The position numbers and the translations under genes were made by a program. 64,000 nucleotides of DNA, from assembly GCA_910575555.1 (NCBI GenBank), contig CAJTFX010000001.1, forward strand, positions 248,001 through 312,000, written 5' to 3'. The notes beneath the pieces are model-generated. The model searched no databases. It was not told the origin of the DNA and was given only the letters and a program-made list of their open reading frames with translations. The DNA comes from Lachnospiraceae bacterium. Lineage in GTDB: Bacteria > Bacillota > Clostridia > Lachnospirales > Lachnospiraceae. Shown here piece by piece: positions 9,312 to 16,184 of the stretch. How positions within the stretch are numbered: position 1 is the first letter of the stretch; each line of letters starts with the position of its first letter.

Positions 9312-9546
9312 CTGACATTTCCTCCTCTGCCGGCTGAACCAGAATTCCCACTGCAATGTCTCTTCCGATTGCCCAGCGGGTTCCCCGTGCCTTGATAATC
9401 ACTGTGCCGTTCCGTTTCCGGTTCATCAGCAGCAGCCTGGTGCCGCTGTTAATGCCCAGGGATTCCAGGCGGCGCATAATATTCTCTTCCATGGAAATGT
9501 CTGTCACTGTGTACGCACAATGGATGGTACCGTCCAGTATTGTCAT
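9298..9546 (-). CDS. feoA: FeoA-domain protein
   Basis: This small cytoplasmic SH3-like protein of 82 residues works with FeoB. It shows the FeoA pattern of a short beta-barrel ending in a strand with AIGRDIAVGILV, and LGINSGTRLLLMNR in the middle. It is the first gene of feoAB and overlaps feoB by 14 bp. Expression should be repressed under iron sufficiency, since a 7-1-7 Fur box overlaps its promoter. Confidence 0.92.
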   Translation of the reverse strand: MTILDGTIHCAYTVTDISMEENIMRRLESLGINSGTRLLLMNRKRNGTVIIKARGTRWAIGRDIAVGILVQPAEEEMSDGSN

Positions 9547-9582
9547 ATTGTAAACCTCGATTCTCTTCTTCTATCACTACAG

Positions 9583-9611
9583 ATAGTACCACAAATGATA
9601 ATGATTATCAA
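9583..9611 (-). promoter_or_regulatory. feoAB promoter
   Basis: On the minus strand a -35 TTGATA (9606-9611) is followed by a 17-bp spacer and a -10 TACTAT (9583-9588), about 40 bp upstream of the feoA ATG. The Fur box overlaps the -35 and the spacer. Confidence 0.75.
9596..9610. promoter_or_regulatory. Fur box
   Basis: TGATAATGATTATCA is a perfect 7-1-7 inverted repeat, the core Fur operator consensus. It sits inside the feoAB promoter, where Fe-loaded Fur would block polymerase. Confidence 0.85.
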
Positions 9612-9700
9612 TAGTAAAATACCATAAGAATGATTTCTGTTTGTGTTCCGCTGCATTTTTTACCGAAATATATAAAAAATATTACAGGGTAACGCAAAAG

Positions 9701-9796
9701 AGACTGCCGCAAATAGCTTCTATATACAAAATATGGCATTCAGAACTCAAAGTTCTCATCCATATTTTGTATATAGCTGCAGTTTGCAACAGCCCC
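9701..9796. repeat. Long near-perfect palindrome downstream of the NlpC/P60 gene
   Basis: Two arms of about 42 bp (TATATACAAAATATGG on the left, CCATATTTTGTATATA on the right) flank a short loop with an inner AGAACT/AGTTCT pair. One end reads GGGGCTGTTGCAAA on the minus strand, close to the GGGGCTGTCGCA end of family A, so it may be a relative. It lies 47 bp past the stop of the minus-strand gene at 9844-10866. Confidence 0.75.
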
Positions 9797-9843
9797 TTCT
9801 AATCTCTTATATGTTATTATTGTGTACAAATACGGCCAAATCC

Positions 9844-10866
9844 TTAATCACTGATCAGTCTTGTGACGCAGATTGGGGAACGGTAAAAGGCATTGGAAAT
9901 CTTAATTCCCGTCCGGGCAGAGCTTGCATGCACTACCTGTCCGTTGCCGATGTACATTGCCACATGGTTGATACCGCCGCCGTTTCCGTAGAAGAACAGG
10001 TCTCCCGGTTTCGCTTCATTGGGGTTGATTCTTGTCCCATATCCAGACTGCGCACTGGAGGAATGAGGCAGATAAATGCCGTATTTCTCATAAATCTTCA
10101 TGGTAAACCCGGAACAGTCCACACCGTTGGTAAGGCTTGTACCGCCCCAGACATACCGGTTTCCTACAAACTGACACGCATACTGAACCATGTCTACGCG
10201 GACATCAGAAATACCTTCTCCATAGCGGATCTCCGTCATGGTCATCGCCTTGGGAAGCTGTTCGGAAAGCTCTACAAACTCTCTTGCCACATAGCATTCG
10301 TCGCCGTCCACATCTACCTTCAGCCAGTCGCCCTGATCCTCTATCATCTGGAGTTCTTCTCCTTCTGCAATCATCGTCCAGATGGAACAGTCTGTATTGG
10401 GTTCTACTCTTGCATTCAAAGTCTGTGTCACAGAAGTTGCAACAATGGACTTCACTTCATCTGCACGGGCCGCTGCTTCCTGGCCTGTCAGCAGATATTC
10501 GCCCTTCACATATCCGGTTACCTTACCGGACTGAATCTGAAACCATTCTCCCTCCTGGGATAAGATTTCGCACCCGGCGTCCACCGGCAGCTTACCCACC
10601 AGATCATACTCTTCTCCGGCGCCCTCCCGAATATTCAAATGATTCTCCACCTGGGCAATTCCCAGATTCGTGTAACCGCACACAGTAGCCGGAGCCGCAG
10701 GCTCTTCAGCCGCCCCGTCTGTTTCCGCCGTAAGACTCTGGCTTAACATGGCTGTGACTCCCGCCTCCATGTTCCCGGCTGCCTTCACCGGCATCTGAAC
10801 TGCCCCAAATACAACTGCTCCTGTCATACATGCTGCAATTACTCTTCTGAACTCACTTTTCTTCAT
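9844..10866 (-). CDS. Secreted NlpC/P60 endopeptidase with SH3 domains
   Basis: This 340-residue exported cell-wall hydrolase probably cleaves stem peptides of peptidoglycan. A signal peptide (about residues 1-30) is followed by two bacterial SH3 domains (near 65-125, with LNIREGAGEEYDLVGKLP, and near 145-210, with LNARVEPNTDCSIW). The C-terminal NlpC/P60 domain has Cys251 in DCSGF, His301 in NHVAMYIG and a third polar residue, probably His313 in VVHASS. The ATG has GGGAGGTCAAG upstream and a consensus promoter at 10955-10983. It is a single-gene unit between feoAB and the phosphate transporter. Confidence 0.93.
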   Translation of the reverse strand: MKKSEFRRVIAACMTGAVVFGAVQMPVKAAGNMEAGVTAMLSQSLTAETDGAAEEPAAPATVCGYTNLGIAQVENHLNIREGAGEEYDLVGKLPVDAGCEILSQEGEWFQIQSGKVTGYVKGEYLLTGQEAAARADEVKSIVATSVTQTLNARVEPNTDCSIWTMIAEGEELQMIEDQGDWLKVDVDGDECYVAREFVELSEQLPKAMTMTEIRYGEGISDVRVDMVQYACQFVGNRYVWGGTSLTNGVDCSGFTMKIYEKYGIYLPHSSSAQSGYGTRINPNEAKPGDLFFYGNGGGINHVAMYIGNGQVVHASSARTGIKISNAFYRSPICVTRLISD

Positions 10867-10954
10867 CTTGACCTCCCAGACAATTCTGTATCTTCTATTT
10901 TCCTGTGTTATCTGCTTTTTACTAAAATAAATACATGTTTACTAGTATGTGTAA

Positions 10955-10983
10955 ATTATATCAACCGAAAATTACATTGTCAA
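10955..10983 (-). promoter_or_regulatory. Consensus promoter of the NlpC/P60 gene
   Basis: On the minus strand TTGACA (10978-10983), a 17-bp spacer and TATAAT (10955-10960) match the housekeeping sigma consensus exactly, about 90 bp upstream of the start codon. Confidence 0.85.
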
Positions 10984-11063
10984 GGAGGCCGTAATATTTA
11001 TGTAATATTTGTACAATCTTCACAGTTCTTATCTGGACTTTCCCTTCTGAAAATAGCAGTTAT

Positions 11064-12701
11064 CTACAAAACAGCGCTCCGCTCCTCCGGATCGTTATCA
11101 AGAATGGAAAATGCAATATTGGTGGCATGATCCGCCACACGCTCCAATCCGGTTACCATGTCCGTAAAAACAATGCCGGACATGGGAGAACATTTCCCTT
11201 TTGACATCCGTTTCACATGATTCTGATGCAGTTCCCGCTCCATATGATCAATGTCATCCTCCAGCGCCAGAATATCCGGAAGGTTCTTTTCATCCAGCGT
11301 CACAAACATCTCCATGGCCTTTTCCAGAATTATCATGGTTTTGTGATGCATTTCCTGAATCTCCTTTGTGCCTTTTTTAGTAAAATCCAGATTTTCCTCC
11401 TGGCATTTCACTGCAAAATCTGCGAAATTTTCCGCGTGATCTCCGATTCGTTCAATGTCGCTTACCACATGAAACAGGCCGCCGATCCGGTTTGCATCCA
11501 CCACCGGAAGCTGCAGCTGGTTGATTTTTACCAGATAATCCGTCAGCTTATGGCTTAAGAAATCAATCTGCTTCTCTGTCTCATAGACTCTGGAAATTTT
11601 CTCCTTGTCTCCTTCAAAAAACGCTTCCATGGAAAGCTTCAGATTCTCGCTTGCCAGCGTGGCCATCCGCTCGATTTCCTGGGTAGTTTCCACCACTGCA
11701 GTAGATGGGGAGAAAATATTCTGCTTTCCAATATAGAGAAGCTGGTATCCTTCGCTCTGGGCGTCCTCCCCGGGTATCAGCTTTCTGGTCAGCGCAACAA
11801 ACTGGGCTGACAGCGGCAGGAACATCAGGGTCTGGAATATCTTAAACAAAGAATCTGCGTTGGCCACGCACCGTCCCACATCAGAGCCGGAAATACGTAA
11901 AATAAAGTTTTCAAAATACTCCATTCCAAAGGCCAGAAGAATTCCGATAATCACCATGCCGAATACATTAAACATCACATGGATCAGAGCCGCGCGCTTG
12001 GCGTCTTTCTTGGCGTCCAGACTGGCCAGTACTGCCGGCGTACAGGAACCGATATTACAGCCCAGCACCACATAAAAGCAGACGGAAAGATCCACCAGTC
12101 CCTGGCTTGCCATCAGCAGAAGGATACTTACAGTCACGGAAGAGCTCTGGACAACAACGGTTATGGCGGTTCCGAGAAGTATTCCAAGGAACGGATTGTC
12201 AAGGCTTCCCAGAATATTCAGCACATTCTGGTATTCACGCAGGCCGGACATAGCATCCTTCATCATGCTGATGCCCATAAATAATGCGCCGAATCCCAGA
12301 ATTACCTCTCCCACTTTCTTCACCATGGGCCGTTTTCCAAACATCATAAATACGGCTCCCACAAACAGAATCAGCGGCGCAATCCCTGTCAGGTTAAATG
12401 CTACAAGCTGGGATGTAATCGTTGTACCGATGTTGGCGCCGAAAATAATGCCTACTGACTGGGCCAGCGTCATAATCCCGGTATTTACAAAACTGACTAC
12501 CATAACGGTAGTGGCTCCCGATGACTGAATAATCGCAGTAAACAATGCGCCGAACAAAACGGCAATGATCTTATTCTTCGTCATCGCCTCTAAGATTGTC
12601 CTGAGCTTTGCTCCCGCTGCTTTCTGCAAACCCTGGCTCATAAAACTCATTCCGAATAAAAATAAACCAAGGCCCCCAAGCAATGTTAATATCAATTCCA
12701 T
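11064..12701 (-). CDS. Na/Pi cotransporter family protein with PhoU-like tail
   Basis: This 545-residue membrane protein probably takes up phosphate with sodium. The N-terminal ~310 residues hold two Na/Pi repeats, each with the QSS motif (TAIIQSSGATT near residue 60 and VVVQSSSVTV near 190). GANIGTT and GCNIGS occupy the paired positions. The C-terminal ~200 residues form a PhoU-like helical domain (SDIERIGDHAENFADF and TGLERVADHATNIAF). The ATG has a GGGAG ribosome site. No pst or pho genes are adjacent. Confidence 0.9.
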   Translation of the reverse strand: MELILTLLGGLGLFLFGMSFMSQGLQKAAGAKLRTILEAMTKNKIIAVLFGALFTAIIQSSGATTVMVVSFVNTGIMTLAQSVGIIFGANIGTTITSQLVAFNLTGIAPLILFVGAVFMMFGKRPMVKKVGEVILGFGALFMGISMMKDAMSGLREYQNVLNILGSLDNPFLGILLGTAITVVVQSSSVTVSILLLMASQGLVDLSVCFYVVLGCNIGSCTPAVLASLDAKKDAKRAALIHVMFNVFGMVIIGILLAFGMEYFENFILRISGSDVGRCVANADSLFKIFQTLMFLPLSAQFVALTRKLIPGEDAQSEGYQLLYIGKQNIFSPSTAVVETTQEIERMATLASENLKLSMEAFFEGDKEKISRVYETEKQIDFLSHKLTDYLVKINQLQLPVVDANRIGGLFHVVSDIERIGDHAENFADFAVKCQEENLDFTKKGTKEIQEMHHKTMIILEKAMEMFVTLDEKNLPDILALEDDIDHMERELHQNHVKRMSKGKCSPMSGIVFTDMVTGLERVADHATNIAFSILDNDPEERSAVL

Positions 12702-12723
12702 GCTGTTCTCCCTTTATTCCTGC

Positions 12724-12821
12724 GGGGCTGTGGCATTAAGAAATGCAATTACAAGATATGGTATTATTTCTATTTGCAAAATGTTGTATCTTGTGTGTTT
12801 ACTTCTTAATGGGACGGCCCC
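12724..12821. repeat. Palindromic repeat family A, full-length copy
   Basis: This 98-bp element starts GGGGCTGTGGCATTAAGAA and ends TTCTTAATGGGACGGCCCC, giving terminal inverted repeats of about 19 bp. It is colinear with the copy at 24067-24164 and, apart from a short internal gap, with the inverted copy at 5655-5738. It lies between ribF and the phosphate transporter gene. It encodes nothing convincing and has no T-run. Confidence 0.8.
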
Positions 12822-12882
12822 ATTCTTTTCTCTGGTATTAAAATAGTTCTTCCAAACGGAAACCCCTGATTCATCTGTGCAG

Positions 12883-13821
12883 TCAGGATTTCCGTCCGGC
12901 GCGAAAATAATCCTTCCCAAACTGAATATCCTGATTCATCTGTGCAGTCAGCGCTTCCAGATTCGGGAATTTACGCTCCTCCCTCACCCGGGTCAGAAAA
13001 CTTATCTTTACCTCTTCTCCGTACATTTCTTCTGAAACGTCAAAAAGATGGGTTTCCACCCCTGTGGGGTTCTCCCCTTCAATGGTAGGTTTGCAGCCCA
13101 CATTGGTAATGCCCGGATACTGCTTCCCCTGCCTTTGCGTCAGCGTCACATATACTCCGAACGGCGGCAGCAGCTTGTCCCTGGGCGGCAGCAGATTGAT
13201 GGTTGGAATTCCAAGGACTGCTTTGCCAAGCTTTTTCCCGTGAAGGACTGTGCCTTCCACGAAAAATTCATACCCCAAAAGCTCATTTGCCTTTTCCATA
13301 TGCCCTGCGGCAATTTCTTCCCGCACAAAGGTACTGCTGATATCCCTGCCCTTCTCCTGCATTTTATCCACCACTTTGACTTCATATCCGTAAACTTCTG
13401 CAAATTGCTGCAGCAGGCGGTAATCTCCCCGGCGGTTATGGCCGAACCGGAAATCCGTTCCCACCACCATATATTTCACATTGAGCTGAAGGGCTATCTT
13501 CTCAATAAAAGTCTCCGGCTCCATACACATAATTTCCCTGGTAAAGGGGCACTCAATCAGATAGTCAATTCCGATGCTTTCAAAAAGCTTCATCTTTTCC
13601 TGATTGGTGGTGAGCACCTGGGCCGGAACATTGGAAAACTGTCCCCGAGGCGGTATATCAAAGGTAAAAATCACCGCTTTTAACTCTGTTCTCTCTTTTT
13701 TCTTCTCTGCCATGTACTCCATCAGCAACTCATGTCCCCGGTGCAGCCCGTCAAATTTTCCCAAAGACAGCACCGTCGGTTCCTTAATTTCAAAGGTGAT
13801 ACTCTGCTTTATGTATTCCAT
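12883..13821 (-). CDS. ribF: Bifunctional riboflavin kinase / FAD synthetase
   Basis: RibF converts riboflavin to FMN and then FAD. The 312-residue protein has an N-terminal nucleotidyltransferase domain (GKFDGLHRGH near residue 21, GTDFRFGHNRRGD near 117, SSTFVREEI near 160). The C-terminal flavokinase domain has GKKLGKAVLGIPTINL, PPFGVYVT and the GITNVG..PT motif. It is the last gene of the rimP-ribF operon, 9 bp after truB. No FMN riboswitch was seen. Confidence 0.95.
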   Translation of the reverse strand: MEYIKQSITFEIKEPTVLSLGKFDGLHRGHELLMEYMAEKKKERTELKAVIFTFDIPPRGQFSNVPAQVLTTNQEKMKLFESIGIDYLIECPFTREIMCMEPETFIEKIALQLNVKYMVVGTDFRFGHNRRGDYRLLQQFAEVYGYEVKVVDKMQEKGRDISSTFVREEIAAGHMEKANELLGYEFFVEGTVLHGKKLGKAVLGIPTINLLPPRDKLLPPFGVYVTLTQRQGKQYPGITNVGCKPTIEGENPTGVETHLFDVSEEMYGEEVKISFLTRVREERKFPNLEALTAQMNQDIQFGKDYFRAGRKS

Positions 13822-13830
13822 TTTTCTGTC

Positions 13831-14850
13831 CTACCTTAAAATTTTAACCGGCCTGATATCCTTTCGGCTTTCCTCCCACTGATAAATTCCGGTAAATACC
13901 TTGCATTCATCATAAACTCTGAAAATCGTTTCCTGATATTCCGGTTTCCATGCCGTTATCCACTGGGGCTTTAAGGGATTTCCGTTAAGCAGCAGCTTGC
14001 GAAACTCCGGTTTTACGGAAACCTCCGGATACTGCCGGAAAACGTAATCTGTATGCTTTACCAGTTCCGGCAAATCTTCTTCTGTTAATTCCCACTGAGA
14101 GCTGACGGTATTTTCCGGCTGAATCCGGCCGCCGGCTTTCTCTTCCGGCTGAACCTGGCTGCCGGCTCTCTCTTCCGGCTGAATCCGGCCGCCAGCCCTG
14201 ACAGAGTGAACCAGTTCTTCAATCTCTCCCAGCTTTCTGGCATCTTCCAGTACAAAGCCCGCCGCTCTGGTGCGGAGCAAGGATTCCATACATCCGCCGC
14301 AGCCCAAGGCTTCTCCGATGTCATGGCACAGCGTCCGGATGTAGGTGCCTTTGGAACAGTGGACTTCCATGCGCACCCTCGGCAATGACAGCTCCAGAAT
14401 ACGGATAGAAAATATCGTCACAGTTCTGGGCTTTCTCTCCACCTCAATTCCCGCCCTTGCCAGATCACAGAGCTTCTTACCGTTGACTTTCAATGCGGAA
14501 TACATGGGCGGAAGCTGATCGTATTCACCAACAAATGACAAAATGGCCTTTTCTGCCTCCTCCTGGGAGCAGGTTACGGGACGCCTGGACTGAACGGTTC
14601 CTGTGGTATCCTGGGTATCTGTGGCAGTTCCAAGTAAAAGCTGCGCTTCATATACCTTGTCTTTTTCTGTCAGCATATCGCAGACCCTGGTTGCTTTTCC
14701 CAGGCAGACCGGAAGCACCCCTTCCGCTTCAGGGTCCAGTGTTCCGGTATGGCCGATTTTCTTCTGTCTCAAGATTCCCCTCAGCTTTGCCACCACGTCG
14801 TGGGAGGTAAATCCTTTTTCCTTGTACACATTGATTATTCCATTAATCAT
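13831..14850 (-). CDS. truB: tRNA pseudouridine(55) synthase
   Basis: TruB makes pseudouridine at position 55 in the T-loop of tRNAs. The catalytic Asp lies in HTGTLDPEAEGVLP near residue 38. LPPMYSALKVNGKKL and CSKGTYIRTLCHDIGEALG are also canonical. The 339-residue protein is longer than usual for Firmicutes because of an insert near residues 215-250 made of three 10-residue repeats (AGGRIQPEER, AGSQVQPEEK, AGGRIQPENT) encoded by the 30-bp tandem repeat at 14111-14200. The start overlaps the nrnA stop by ATGA and is preceded by GGAG. Confidence 0.94.
   Translation of the reverse strand: MINGIINVYKEKGFTSHDVVAKLRGILRQKKIGHTGTLDPEAEGVLPVCLGKATRVCDMLTEKDKVYEAQLLLGTATDTQDTTGTVQSRRPVTCSQEEAEKAILSFVGEYDQLPPMYSALKVNGKKLCDLARAGIEVERKPRTVTIFSIRILELSLPRVRMEVHCSKGTYIRTLCHDIGEALGCGGCMESLLRTRAAGFVLEDARKLGEIEELVHSVRAGGRIQPEERAGSQVQPEEKAGGRIQPENTVSSQWELTEEDLPELVKHTDYVFRQYPEVSVKPEFRKLLLNGNPLKPQWITAWKPEYQETIFRVYDECKVFTGIYQWEESRKDIRPVKILR
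14111..14200. repeat. Three in-frame 30-bp tandem repeats within truB
   Basis: Units begin TCTTCCGGCTGAA at 14111 (first base differs), 14141 and 14171. The second unit has several base differences from the others. The period is a multiple of three, so copy-number change would keep truB in frame. Confidence 0.85.
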
Positions 14851-15803
14851 TCATAGACTCCTGCCCCCTGGGCGTCTCTGCAAAGGGCTGCAATAATCTC
14901 TTCGGAGCTGCCCTCCATGGTGGCTCCGGCCGCCCTTTCATGACCGCCGCCCTGATATTTCATGGCCAGTTCAGCCACATTGACTTTTCCGTTGGAACGC
15001 AGGCTGACTTTCCAGGACTTGTCTGCATTCTCGTAGAGAAAAATGGCCAGTTCCACATCCTTGGTCACCCGAAGCTGACTGACAATTCCTTCCAGATGCT
15101 TCGGCAATACCTGATACCGCTCCATTTCCTCTCTGGTAACTGCCGACGCAATTACCCTGCCGTCTAAAAAGAGGCTGCTGTTTAACAATGCCTGGCCCAG
15201 TATTTTATTCTGGGCAAAAGTCTTTGTATAGAAGGTGTCATCTACAATTTTACTGAAATTGATGCCCTTTTCCATTAAAACTCCGGCCGCATTCATGGTT
15301 TTTGCAGAGGTGCAGGAATACTGGAACACTCCGGTATCGTGCACCATGCCCACGTAAATGCATTCTGCAATTTCTTTTGTAATCTTCTCTTTCTCTATCA
15401 GTTCAAAAATCAGCTCCGACGTAGAGCTTGCCTGGGGAAAAATATAATTTTCATCTGCAAAGCTGTCGTTGCTCACATGATGGTCGATGCAGATGGTTTT
15501 TTTCGCCGTGTTAAAATACCTGACAGCGTCTCCCAGGCGGCCGGCGTCTCCGCAGTCCTGCACAATACAGAGATCATATACCTGATCGCTTTCACAGCTG
15601 TTGTGAATCTTATCTGCATGGGCTAAAAATTTAAAAATATTCGGAATAGGCTCCAGATAGACATCTGCCTGAATCTCCGGAAACCAGGCGGTAATGTAAT
15701 TATACGTTGCCAGACAGGAGCCTGTGCAGTCGCCGTCCGGCCTTACATGGCCGGCAATGGCAACTGTTTTCACCTGTGCCAGCTCAGATGCTAAATCTTT
15801 CAT
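14847..15803 (-). CDS. nrnA: DHH-family bifunctional oligoribonuclease/pAp phosphatase
   Basis: NrnA degrades very short RNAs and dephosphorylates 3'-phosphoadenosine 5'-phosphate. The 318-residue protein has the DHH motifs GHVRPDGD near residue 20, QDCGD, IDHHVSND and the DHHA1 signature GGGHERAAG near 290. I prefer the ATG at 15803, 10 nt after AGGGAG, over an in-frame TTG at 15809 that would sit only 4 nt from it. It lies in the classic rbfA-nrnA-truB order, with a 4-bp overlap into truB. Confidence 0.92.
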   Translation of the reverse strand: MKDLASELAQVKTVAIAGHVRPDGDCTGSCLATYNYITAWFPEIQADVYLEPIPNIFKFLAHADKIHNSCESDQVYDLCIVQDCGDAGRLGDAVRYFNTAKKTICIDHHVSNDSFADENYIFPQASSTSELIFELIEKEKITKEIAECIYVGMVHDTGVFQYSCTSAKTMNAAGVLMEKGINFSKIVDDTFYTKTFAQNKILGQALLNSSLFLDGRVIASAVTREEMERYQVLPKHLEGIVSQLRVTKDVELAIFLYENADKSWKVSLRSNGKVNVAELAMKYQGGGHERAAGATMEGSSEEIIAALCRDAQGAGVYE

Positions 15804-15805
15804 AC

Positions 15806-16168
15806 TCAACGCTCTCCCTGTCTGTTTACATCGTCAATCAGTTTTGACATATTGACGCCGTATTCAATGGACTGATCCAGTACAAAACGAATCTCCGGCG
15901 TATTTCTTAGATTGATATTTCTGGCAAGCTTGCTGCGGATATATCCTTCCGCGCTTTTTAAACCTGCCAGTGTGGATTCCTGGGATTCTTCGTCCCCAAA
16001 CACGCTGATATAGGCTTTGCAGCTCTTTAAATCCGGCGCTACCTCCACGGCCACAACAGAAGTCATGGGATTGATCCGCGGATCTTTGATTTCCCCGCGG
16101 ATAATATTGCTCAGCTCCCTTAACACTTCTTCATTGACTCTTGTATTCTTAATGCTGTTTTTCCTCAT
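15806..16168 (-). CDS. rbfA: 30S ribosome-binding factor A
   Basis: This KH-fold protein of 120 residues assists 16S rRNA maturation and 30S assembly. It carries the family signatures RINEEVLRELSNII-like (RVNEEVLRELSNII) near the N-terminus, EIKDPRI near residue 32 and RIRFVLD-like (EIRFVLDQSIEYG) near the end. It lies 16 bp downstream of infB, as in most Firmicutes. Confidence 0.95.
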   Translation of the reverse strand: MRKNSIKNTRVNEEVLRELSNIIRGEIKDPRINPMTSVVAVEVAPDLKSCKAYISVFGDEESQESTLAGLKSAEGYIRSKLARNINLRNTPEIRFVLDQSIEYGVNMSKLIDDVNRQGER

Positions 16169-16184
16169 ATTCTGCCTTTCTGTC

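Noticed and set aside
9733-10563. A long open frame of 276 codons on the plus strand.
   Set aside because: It is antisense to the NlpC/P60 gene, which has signal peptide, SH3 and catalytic motifs, a consensus promoter and a ribosome site. The plus frame has none of these.
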